From positions 1 to 55,818 of the forward strand of contig CAZTXD010000005.1 in assembly GCA_964617995.1 (NCBI GenBank): a stretch of 55,818 nucleotides of DNA, in the 5' to 3' direction. Under the pieces are notes generated by a model. It worked only from the letters and a program-made list of their open reading frames with translations. It made no database searches and had not been told where the DNA came from. This stretch comes from CAZTXD01 sp964617995. Lineage in GTDB: Bacteria; Actinomycetota; Acidimicrobiia; Spongiisociales; ZC4RG35. The position numbers and the translations under genes were made by a program. Below, in pieces: positions 42,685 through 48,988 of this stretch (position 1 is its first letter; each line of letters begins with the position of its first letter).

Positions 42685-42723
42685 CGCCTCGATCCGAAGG
42701 CTCGGTCCCCCTCGCGGCTGACG
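42650..42723 (+). repeat. 37-base tandem repeat across the stop codon, two copies plus a partial third
   Basis: Copies at 42650-42686 and 42687-42723 are identical, and a third begins at 42724 (CCTCGATG). The first copy includes the last codons and TGA of the secreted-protein gene, so additional copies fall outside the coding region. Confidence 0.9.
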
Positions 42724-42738
42724 CCTCGATGAGGACGC

Positions 42739-42779
42739 TGCGATCTACCCGGGGATTCGTCGGGGGGCCACCGGCTCCC
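42739..42779 (-). repeat. Fragment resembling an internal part of rnpB
   Basis: These 41 bases match 47489-47529, inside the RNase P RNA gene, at 37 of 41 positions in the same orientation relative to the plus strand (core CTACCCGGGGATTCGTCG). On the minus strand it would be an isolated piece of RNase P RNA without the catalytic core. It lies between the tandem repeat and the MFS gene. Confidence 0.6.
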
Positions 42780-42782
42780 ATC

Positions 42783-42807
42783 GATCAGATCGTCACCGGC
42801 TGATCCG
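42783..42807. repeat. Copy B of the cyclase-end repeat
   Basis: These 25 bases are identical to 40216-40240, the 3' end of the cyclase gene. A 6-base stem (GATCAG/CTGATC) remains. With the two preceding elements it fills the 134-base gap before the MFS gene. Confidence 0.8.
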
Positions 42808-42818
42808 CGCGTCACCCG

Positions 42819-44090
42819 TCACAGGGTCCTCCCGTCCCGAGTGAGGGGGAGGAACGGGGAGACGATGCTCAACAGGGCGGGAAGGGCCGCCGAGTATGTC
42901 AGGACAGGCCCGTAGCTACCGGCTGCTTCGAACCCCAGAGCGAGAAGCAGCGGACCTGTGGCCGTCCCGGCGACCGTGATGGTCGTGGCGAGCCCCTTGA
43001 TCGCCCCCAGGTGGATCCGGCCGAAGTAGTGGGCGTACACGGTGGACTGCAGCGCCTGGCTCATCCCTTGCATCGTCCCCAGGACACAGCCGTAGGCAAC
43101 GATGGAGGCGACGGTTCTGACATGGGGAGCTCCCAGCATGGCCAGTGTCATCGCCGCCAGCCCGACGCTGAGGAGGAATCGGGGTGGGACACGGTCGACC
43201 AGGAACCCGGTTGTGAGGCTGGCGGCGGCCGACACGAACCCATAGGCGACGAACAGGACGGCGGCGTCGGACCGTCCCACGCCGTTGAGGCCCACGATGG
43301 AGAAATGATGGAACACCAGGCCCGTCCCCAAGGCGGCGGTCAGGAATCCTCCCGTCACGTAGAGCCAGAACGTGAGGGTTTGCCGTGCCTCGGCCAGGGT
43401 GAAGTGCACCTCGACCCGCTCCGAGCGCATGCCGTCGGCTCCGCGGTCAGTATCCGGATACACGCCGTACAACTCGGGCCGCTGCCGGAACAAGCCGCCT
43501 CCTACCGGGATCATCACGGCAACGACCGCCAGGCCGAGGAGCGCGTATGTCCACCTCCACTCGAATCGGTCGACGAGAAAGGCGATGCCGAGCGGGAAGA
43601 CGGCCGTCGCGGCGGCAAACCCGAGGCCGGCGAGACCCACGGCGAATCCCCGTCGCCGCACGAACCACATGTTCAGGGCGTGGAGGCTGACCAGGCTGAG
43701 CGCGCCCTGACCGAGAGCGCGTATCAGGGTGAATCCTATGGCGAGCGTCACCAACCCGCCGATGAAACCCATGAAGGCGCAGGCACCGGCGAAGGCCACC
43801 GCGATGACGACGACCGAGTGGCGTGGGCCCCGGTGGTCGATGTACCGGCCTATGAACGCCAGCGAGAGGGATCCCACCAGGGTTCCCACCGTGTAGGTCG
43901 CCGAGACCTGTGCCCGGCTCAGTCCCAGGTCTTCGATGATCGAGTCGAGAACCACGGAGACCCCGACCGTCTGACCGGGAATCGTCATCGCCAGACCGAC
44001 GGTGGCGGCAGCTAGGACCACCCAGCCGTAGTGGACCGGGCTTCGATCTATCAGGCGGCTGGTGAGTGAAGGAGTCTCGGGGCCGGTCAC
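42819..44090 (-). CDS. MFS transporter
   Basis: The protein is 423 residues with 12 predicted helices. It starts at the GTG at 44090, which overlaps the stop of the small gene upstream (GTGA) and precedes VHYGWVVLAAATVGLAMTIPGQTVGVSVVLD. This opening and the IGRYIDHRGPR loop between helices 2 and 3 fit the OFA/monocarboxylate-type branch of the major facilitator superfamily. The ligand cannot be told from sequence. It is the second gene of a two-gene unit with the small Cys/His protein, so transport and that protein are probably linked. The 3' end lies 11 bases from the repeat patch. Confidence 0.87.
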   Translation of the reverse strand: MTGPETPSLTSRLIDRSPVHYGWVVLAAATVGLAMTIPGQTVGVSVVLDSIIEDLGLSRAQVSATYTVGTLVGSLSLAFIGRYIDHRGPRHSVVVIAVAFAGACAFMGFIGGLVTLAIGFTLIRALGQGALSLVSLHALNMWFVRRRGFAVGLAGLGFAAATAVFPLGIAFLVDRFEWRWTYALLGLAVVAVMIPVGGGLFRQRPELYGVYPDTDRGADGMRSERVEVHFTLAEARQTLTFWLYVTGGFLTAALGTGLVFHHFSIVGLNGVGRSDAAVLFVAYGFVSAAASLTTGFLVDRVPPRFLLSVGLAAMTLAMLGAPHVRTVASIVAYGCVLGTMQGMSQALQSTVYAHYFGRIHLGAIKGLATTITVAGTATGPLLLALGFEAAGSYGPVLTYSAALPALLSIVSPFLPLTRDGRTL

Positions 44091-44308
44091 TCTCCCGCCT
44101 CGCCGGCCGGCGCCCCCGGGTCCAGCTCCGGCCAGCACAGCGGGCACGGCGCGAGACCGTAGCGCTCGGCGCGTACCCGCATCGCCGTGACCCCGCGGAT
44201 CCTCTCGGGTCGGCAGGCGGGCCGGAGTCCGTCCTCGGGATCACCGCGGTGGTAATGAGTGTCGCCCAGGTAGAAGAGGACGAGCCGGTCGGGAGGTGAG
44301 TTGGTCAT
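44087..44308 (-). CDS. Small Cys/His protein, paralogue A
   Basis: The protein is 73 residues and no known family was recognised. It shares with the products at 45036-45248 and 45438-45662 the core LV-x-x-Y-x-G, then HR, RPACRP, G-V-x-A, A-E and CPxCWP. His20, Cys32, Cys55 and Cys58 have the same spacing in all three paralogues (H-x11-C-x22-C-x2-C), which would suit one zinc ion. It has no signal peptide or membrane segment. The stop overlaps the GTG of the MFS gene, so it is translationally coupled to a transporter. Conservation among three local copies supports it being a real gene. Confidence 0.75.
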   Translation of the reverse strand: MTNSPPDRLVLFYLGDTHYHRGDPEDGLRPACRPERIRGVTAMRVRAERYGLAPCPLCWPELDPGAPAGEAGE

Positions 44309-44445
44309 CGAGCAGACCCCTGGGGAGGTGGATTCCGGGTAGTCGTCACCACTCTGCCAAGTGTGGGGGCGTCGCCCAAGCCGGTCCTCCGCTGTGTGTC
44401 CCGTCTCCTGACATCGGACGGAGACGGGGGCGGTACGCTGCTGGG

Positions 44446-44865
44446 ATCTCGAAGCTGATCGGAACCTGGGAGCTCGTCGAGTGGACGGCGAACGTCGGCG
44501 GACGCATCCGGCGTCCGTTCGGGGGCGACGTGGTGGGTCGGCTCACCTACACCGCCGATGGTCACATGTGGGCGACCCTGATGCGACGGGACCGCACCCT
44601 CATCTCCGCCACGACCCTGGCGGGAGCCACCGCCGCCGATCGAGCGGCGGCTGCCGCCGGCTACCTCAACTACACCGGCACCTACACCGAGTCGGGGGGC
44701 CGGGTGTTGCATCACGTCGAGCTGTCCCTCATGCCCAACTGGGTGGGAGCCGATCAAGAGCGAAACGTGAGCTGGGAAGGAGATGACCTGGTTCTCAGCA
44801 CCGACCCCGAGAAGGGACGCTCGGGGGAGGTGATCGTCAACCGGCTCCGCTGGCGGCGGATCTGA
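44446..44865 (+). CDS. Lipocalin-like domain protein with no canonical start
   Basis: The conserved domain runs from about 44449 to the stop at 44863-44865: KLIGTWELVEWTANVGGRIRRPFG, VGRLTYTADGHMWATLM, GYLNYTGTYTESGGRVLHHVELSLMPNWVG and LVLSTDPEKGRSGEV. These are typical of the small lipocalin-like proteins of about 135 residues. No ATG, GTG or TTG lies in frame between the domain and a far-upstream GTG at 44296 that would add 50 unlikely residues. An ATC at 44446, 6 bases after a -10-like TACGCT, stands where a leaderless start would be, so either a rare start or a base error is involved. The 3' end is next to the assembly gap. Confidence 0.65.
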   Translation: MSKLIGTWELVEWTANVGGRIRRPFGGDVVGRLTYTADGHMWATLMRRDRTLISATTLAGATAADRAAAAAGYLNYTGTYTESGGRVLHHVELSLMPNWVGADQERNVSWEGDDLVLSTDPEKGRSGEVIVNRLRWRRI

Positions 44866-44892
44866 CGCCACGGCAGGCACTCATCGGCCGTC
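44838..44892 (+). repeat. 55-base sequence repeated on both sides of the gap, left copy
   Basis: It is identical to 44993-45047. It includes the end of the lipocalin-like gene. It is most likely the overlapping end of two contigs rather than a biological repeat. Confidence 0.9.
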
Positions 44893-44992
44893 NNNNNNNN
44901 NNNNNNNNNNNNNNNNNNNNNNNNNNNNNNNNNNNNNNNNNNNNNNNNNNNNNNNNNNNNNNNNNNNNNNNNNNNNNNNNNNNNNNNNNNNN
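44893..44992. other. Assembly gap of exactly 100 N
   Basis: One hundred N join two contigs whose ends overlap by the same 55 bases, so the true gap length is probably zero and the contigs should be merged. Confidence 0.95.
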
Positions 44993-45047
44993 CAACCGGC
45001 TCCGCTGGCGGCGGATCTGACGCCACGGCAGGCACTCATCGGCCGTC
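44993..45047 (+). repeat. 55-base sequence repeated on both sides of the gap, right copy
   Basis: It is identical to 44838-44892. The stop codon of the small paralogue B lies in this copy. After merging, that gene and the lipocalin-like gene would converge with about 15 bases between their stops. Confidence 0.9.
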
Positions 45048-45248
45048 CGGGGATTGGTCGTTCCCGGATGCCGTTGGCCAGCATCGCGGACAGGCTCGCA
45101 GCCCCTGTCGTTCGGCCCTGACCCGCATCGCTGGAACGCCTCGGATCCGGGACGGTCGACAGGCCGGCCGTAGGTCGTCGTCTGCTGCGCTGCGGTGATA
45201 GACGTCCTCTCCCATATATGAAAGGACGAGACACGGCAGTTCACTCAT
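45036..45248 (-). CDS. Small Cys/His protein, paralogue B
   Basis: The protein is 70 residues and is the closest relative of paralogue A (shared DLRPACRPxRIRGV and AMRVRAER). The candidate metal ligands His18, Cys30, Cys53 and Cys56 keep the invariant spacing H-x11-C-x22-C-x2-C, and an extra Cys6 is present. Its ATG overlaps the stop of the preceding 66-residue gene by 8 bases (ATGAGTGA), so it is the last gene of a four-gene coupled operon headed by a MerR regulator. The function is unknown. It has no signal peptide or membrane segment. Confidence 0.72.
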   Translation of the reverse strand: MSELPCLVLSYMGEDVYHRSAADDDLRPACRPSRIRGVPAMRVRAERQGLRACPRCWPTASGNDQSPDGR

Positions 45249-45441
45249 CGATCGATCCCCCGGTTACCGCGGCGACGCTCGGCTGCCGTTGCGTGAATGG
45301 GTAGTCCGGCTTGTTCTCGTGGGTGGAGAGGTAGCCGAACACCCCTGCCGGGGGTCGAGGGATCGCCGCCTCGACGGTCGCTCGAAGTGCTCGAAGTGCT
45401 CGAGGGTGAGGATCCGCTCCCGTGTTGGGTATGGCTGTCAT
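45241..45441 (-). CDS. Unrecognised 66-residue protein
   Basis: The ATG at 45441 overlaps the stop of paralogue C (ATGA), and the stop overlaps the start of paralogue B, so both ends are set by coupling. The product is 66 residues, with a basic, Ala/Arg-rich first half (ALRALRATVEAAIPRPPAG) and a polar second half (YLSTHENKPDYPFTQRQ). No family or motif is recognised and it lacks the cysteines of its neighbours. A longer in-frame extension upstream would overlap paralogue C entirely and is not favoured. Confidence 0.5.
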   Translation of the reverse strand: MTAIPNTGADPHPRALRALRATVEAAIPRPPAGVFGYLSTHENKPDYPFTQRQPSVAAVTGGSIDE

Positions 45442-45662
45442 GGATGATTCTTCTCGTGGTGGACATCGGGCCAACAGTCGGGACACGGGGTGGTGCCTTC
45501 GGCCTCGGCCTGTTTCTGGTTGGCCAGGACACCGGGCCCGAGAATGGGCCGGCATGCCGGGCGTCGAGGGTCGGTGGGACTCCGGCGATGATGGTGTAGA
45601 TCGGCGCCGTAGTAGACGACGACGAGGTTGGAGCGTTTCGGTATGCGGAAACGCCGGCTCAT
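45438..45662 (-). CDS. Small Cys/His protein, paralogue C
   Basis: The protein is 74 residues and is the most divergent of the three paralogues. It keeps LVVVYYG, HHHRR, RRPACRP, GVLA and TPCPDCWP. His25, Cys37, Cys60 and Cys63 show the same H-x11-C-x22-C-x2-C spacing as the other two, despite many differences elsewhere, which argues for selection on a metal-binding fold. The C-terminus is His-rich (DVHHEKNHP). Its ATG overlaps the stop of the MerR gene (ATGA), so it is directly under that regulator's transcript. Confidence 0.74.
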   Translation of the reverse strand: MSRRFRIPKRSNLVVVYYGADLHHHRRSPTDPRRPACRPILGPGVLANQKQAEAEGTTPCPDCWPDVHHEKNHP

Positions 45663-46045
45663 ATCCGCTGGAGGCGATCGAGAGCCGCCAATGCCTCCCT
45701 CGCGGCTCCTAGCCGTTGCTCCAGTTCGTCGCAGCGCTGGTACGCCAACGCCAACACCTCATGGAACCGTTGCTCCACCTCACCGAGGTCGTCGTGCCCG
45801 TCTCCCCTCAACAGGTCGGCGCACTGCAACAGTTCCCCCATCGTCTCCAGCGACATCCCTACCGGCTTGAGGGCCTTGACCAACCGGAGTCGTTCGATGT
45901 CGGCTTCGGTGTACAGGCGGAACCCTCCGTCGGTGCGTCCCGACGGCTCCACCAACCCGATCTCCTCGTAGTAGCGGATGGTGCGAAGCGACAGGCCGAC
46001 ACGGTCGGCCACCTCACCGATCTGGTGATGTTGTTCGTGAGTCAC
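45659..46045 (-). CDS. MerR-family transcriptional regulator
   Basis: The protein is 128 residues from the GTG at 46045, with GAGGACC upstream as ribosome site. The MerR wHTH is clear: HQIGEVADRVGLSLRTIRYYEEIGLVEPSGRTDGGFRLYTEADIERLRLVKALKPVGMSLETMGELLQ. A C-terminal coiled coil (about 80-128) provides the dimer. There is no large effector-binding domain and no conserved metal cysteines, so the signal is not evident. An inverted repeat at 46112-46137 in its divergent promoter is the likely operator. Three small genes follow with overlapping stops and starts. Confidence 0.9.
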   Translation of the reverse strand: MTHEQHHQIGEVADRVGLSLRTIRYYEEIGLVEPSGRTDGGFRLYTEADIERLRLVKALKPVGMSLETMGELLQCADLLRGDGHDDLGEVEQRFHEVLALAYQRCDELEQRLGAAREALAALDRLQRI

Positions 46046-46111
46046 GAATGGTCCTCTCGTCGGAGCGAAGGAAGAGGGAGTCGGTCTGGGCAAGCCCGCT
46101 GGACCCTGCAT

Positions 46112-46137
46112 ACTCTACCCTAACGTAAAGGAAGAGT
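46112..46137. promoter_or_regulatory. Probable MerR operator in the divergent promoter region
   Basis: ACTCT (46112-46116) and AGAGT (46133-46137) are the outer arms, with CC/GG pairs and the core CTAACGTAAA between them, giving a 26-base dyad of the length MerR regulators use. A TTGACC -35-like element on the minus strand lies at 46148-46153. It lies between the MerR operon and the plus-strand gene at 46162. Confidence 0.6.
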
Positions 46138-46161
46138 TATCTCTCAGGGTCAACTCCACTG

Positions 46162-46374
46162 ATGCAGAGCAACACCGTCACCCGAATCGAGATCGTCGAC
46201 AAGATCGACTCTGTCTTCGTCGGCGGCAGCGCCGACCGCAGCGAGATCCTGGCGGCTGCCGCCGCTGCCCGTGCCCGTCCCGAGGTGATCGAGACGTTGC
46301 GCACGCTACCCGACCGCCGCTTCCGCAAGGTCAACGAACTATGGGAAGAGCTACATCACGTCCCCGTCGGCTGA
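46162..46374 (+). CDS. DUF2795-like small protein
   Basis: The protein is 70 residues. The second half, EILAAAAAARARPEVIETLRTLPDRRFRKVNELWEEL, resembles the DUF2795 pattern (helix, then L-x-x-LPDR-x-[YF] and another helix). DUF2795 proteins are small and of unknown function in actinobacteria. No strong ribosome site precedes the ATG. It is divergent from the MerR operon across the probable operator, so it may be controlled by the same regulator. The family assignment is from memory of the pattern. Confidence 0.62.
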   Translation: MQSNTVTRIEIVDKIDSVFVGGSADRSEILAAAAAARARPEVIETLRTLPDRRFRKVNELWEELHHVPVG

Positions 46375-46420
46375 GGGTCACCCCGAGTCAAACTCCTAGC
46401 CGACCTCGGGAGAGGCATGG

Positions 46421-47335
46421 ATGATCGATCGGTACCGGCCAGTGCTGGTGGGAACCGCCGTCGGTGACGCCCTGGGCGCGCCCGTGGAAGGCCGGCGCAG
46501 CACCCGCAACTACGTCGCCTCCCTCGACCGGGAAACCCCCGAGCTGCGATTCACCGACGACACCGCCATGACCATCGGCGTAGCCGAATCGCTCGTCGAG
46601 GTGGGCGCCTTCGACGGCCATCACATGGCCCATACCCTCGCTCGCCACTACACCGAGGAGCCGTGGCGCGGGTACGGCGCCGGCCCACCCGAAGTCTTCG
46701 GCAACATGGAACGAGGTGTCCCGTGGAACGAAGCGGCCGCATCCCTCTTTGGTGGAACCGGCTCCTTCGGGAACGGGGCCGCCATGCGCGTCGCTCCCGT
46801 CGCCCTGTTCGCGCACCCCGACACCCACACCGTCGCCTCCCTGGCCCGAGAAACCTCCCTCATCAGCCACACCCATCCCGAAGGCATCGACGGAGCCGTC
46901 TCCCAGGCCGTCGCGGTCGACCGAATACTCGCCCGGGATACGGACGAAGCGATCGAACCCAGGCGGCTCGTGATGGAGATCCAGCCCTACCTCATGACCG
47001 CCATACTCCGGGACAAGCTCTCCTACCTGGCTGCATCGATCGGTCAGCGCAGCCCCGACGAACTGGCGCAGGTGCTCGGGTCCGGCATCTCCGCCCACAC
47101 CTCGGTTCCCACCGCACTCGCCTGCTTCCTGACCCATCCCGACTCCTTCTCCGACGCCGTCAGGACGGCCATCTCGCTGGGCGGCGACACAGACACCATC
47201 GCGGCCATGACCGGAGCCCTCTCCGGTGCCCATCTCGGACTCGACGCCATCCCATCGGCCTGGCGGAACGTGGAGGGACACGCCACGCTCATCGCCCTCG
47301 CCGACAAGCTCTACTCGGGTCACAACGCCCTCTGA
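46421..47335 (+). CDS. ADP-ribosylglycohydrolase family protein
   Basis: The protein is 304 residues. The family's metal and ADP-ribose binding motifs are all visible: VGTAVGDALGAPVEG, RFTDDTAMTIGVAESL, GTGSFGNGAAMRVAPVALF, SHTHPEGIDGAVSQAVAV, and SLGGDTDTIAAMTGALSGAHLG with the C-terminal Asp pair. DraG/ARH-type enzymes use two magnesium ions to remove ADP-ribose from proteins or small molecules. The presence of all acidic residues suggests activity; the target is unknown. A GGGAGAGG ribosome site lies upstream. It follows the DUF2795-like gene by 46 bases, with a possible CCCGAG/CTCGGG hairpin between. Confidence 0.9.
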   Translation: MIDRYRPVLVGTAVGDALGAPVEGRRSTRNYVASLDRETPELRFTDDTAMTIGVAESLVEVGAFDGHHMAHTLARHYTEEPWRGYGAGPPEVFGNMERGVPWNEAAASLFGGTGSFGNGAAMRVAPVALFAHPDTHTVASLARETSLISHTHPEGIDGAVSQAVAVDRILARDTDEAIEPRRLVMEIQPYLMTAILRDKLSYLAASIGQRSPDELAQVLGSGISAHTSVPTALACFLTHPDSFSDAVRTAISLGGDTDTIAAMTGALSGAHLGLDAIPSAWRNVEGHATLIALADKLYSGHNAL

Positions 47336-47369
47336 CCCTCACCGCAAACGACCGGTTGTAGCACGGACG

Positions 47370-47400
47370 GAGAGGCTCCCGAAGGAGCCTCTCCACGTTT
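47370..47400. terminator. Bidirectional terminator between the ADP-ribosylglycohydrolase gene and rnpB
   Basis: GAGAGGCTCC (47370-47379), loop CGAA, GGAGCCTCTC (47384-47393) form a perfect 10-base stem with a stable tetraloop. ACGTTTCT follows on the plus strand. Confidence 0.75.
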
Positions 47401-47770
<370 letters not shown>

Positions 47771-47776
47771 CACCCT

Positions 47777-47806
47777 ATTCTACCGCGCCCCCGTGCCCGG
47801 CAGGAA
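47777..47806 (-). promoter_or_regulatory. rnpB promoter
   Basis: A minus-strand -10 TAGAAT (47777-47782) lies 18 bases downstream of a weak -35 TTCCTG (47801-47806). The predicted start coincides with the first bases of the RNase P RNA. Confidence 0.65.
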
Positions 47807-47812
47807 GGGCGC

Positions 47813-48988
47813 TCAGCCGGCCGGGCGACCGTACTCGAAGTGCATGGGGTCGGGGACGACCCAGTCGCCTCCCCAGGTGAATCCCCACCGCTGCATCACC
47901 TCGACGAGACGCTCGTCCTGGGTGCCGGCCGAGCCGAGAGGATTGGCGGGGGCGTTGATGTCGACGGCGGCGCCCCAGGAGTGGCGTGACAAGCCGGAGG
48001 GGGCGCCTGTGACCGTCCGGACCAGGCGGGGATTCCAGCAACCCCGGTAGCCGGAAGGATCGACGAGGTAGTCGAGACCGTCCTCGATGAGCTGGTTCAT
48101 GGCCCCGGCCAACATCTCGATGACCGTCTCATGGCAGGTCACCTCACCGAGGAGAGGGACCTCGGTGGTGAGGATCCACTGCTGCCGGAAGGCGGGATGC
48201 TGCTCGAAGGTCGACCCGGTCCGGCCGGTGTACAGGAACTCGCCCAGCGCCTCCTTTACCCGTGCCTGGGGGAGGACGGCGTCGCCATGGCGCATCCATG
48301 GTGTCTCGTCCCCGGAGCGGATGCGGAGGGGCGCGGGGCCGTCGTACAGAGAGCGCACGTGCCGTTCGAACTCGGGGCGGGACAGGTCCGTGCGGATGAG
48401 GGCGTAGCGGTCGGTTTCCACGGGCAGGCTCGGGTCGTCGCTGCGGAATACCACCTCGGCGGCGGCGACCCCGGCGTCGGGAACGACCCCCGCCACCCGG
48501 AAGACGACGCCCTCGATCATCATTTCATCCCCTTCGGCGACACCGCGCAACTCCGCCGACGTCTGCCCCAGGACCACCGTTCCCGGCTCGAGGAGGGCGA
48601 TCGCCTCGCCGGCGTCGAAAGGCCCCACCGTCACCGGGTCGAAGGCGAGCGCATCCAGGGGTATGACCCACCTCTCCGGGCCGGCCAGCTCCACCAGGTC
48701 TCCCTTGACGATCGTGACCTCCTCGAAGCTGCCCGCCAGCTTCTCGACCAGCTCCGGCGGCAACCCGCCGCTCGCCCATATGAGATATGTCTCTGGTCGG
48801 GGGGTGACGGTCGCGACCGGGGTCGGCGAAGGCGGAACGGTGCCCGCCGTGGACGGCCGGGCGGCCACGAGTTCGGGCCGAGGAGTGTCGGACGGCTCGA
48901 TGGGCGATCCCCCACCTCCCACCAGCATCGCCGAGTAGCCGGCCGCCATCCCCAGGATGAGGGCGACGCCGACTGCACTTCTCCTCAT
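47813..48988 (-). CDS. MacB-like periplasmic domain fused to VanY-type M15 carboxypeptidase
   Basis: The protein is 391 residues with an N-terminal signal anchor (about 6-25) and a Pro/Thr linker. Residues about 70-220 resemble the extracellular core of MacB/FtsX-type ABC permeases (GPFDAGEAIALLEPGTVVLGQTSAELRGVAEGDEMMIEGVVFRVAGVVPDAG). Residues about 225-391 form an M15 (VanY) peptidase, with zinc ligands in LSRHSWGAAVDINAPANP (His, Asp) and VVPDPMHFEYG (His). It probably trims peptidoglycan peptides or related D-amino-acid bonds outside the cell. The ATG overlaps the anti-sigma gene stop, so it belongs to the ECF sigma operon. Confidence 0.83.
   Translation of the reverse strand: MRRSAVGVALILGMAAGYSAMLVGGGGSPIEPSDTPRPELVAARPSTAGTVPPSPTPVATVTPRPETYLIWASGGLPPELVEKLAGSFEEVTIVKGDLVELAGPERWVIPLDALAFDPVTVGPFDAGEAIALLEPGTVVLGQTSAELRGVAEGDEMMIEGVVFRVAGVVPDAGVAAAEVVFRSDDPSLPVETDRYALIRTDLSRPEFERHVRSLYDGPAPLRIRSGDETPWMRHGDAVLPQARVKEALGEFLYTGRTGSTFEQHPAFRQQWILTTEVPLLGEVTCHETVIEMLAGAMNQLIEDGLDYLVDPSGYRGCWNPRLVRTVTGAPSGLSRHSWGAAVDINAPANPLGSAGTQDERLVEVMQRWGFTWGGDWVVPDPMHFEYGRPAG

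Noticed and set aside
44296..44448. Use of GTG 44296 as the start of the lipocalin-like gene
   Set aside because: It would add 50 Pro/Gly/Arg-rich residues not expected in the family and would overlap the start of the divergent paralogue A gene.
45297..45712. Plus-strand ORFs opposite the small-gene operon
   Set aside because: They lack family features, whereas the minus-strand genes show paralogue conservation and coupled junctions.
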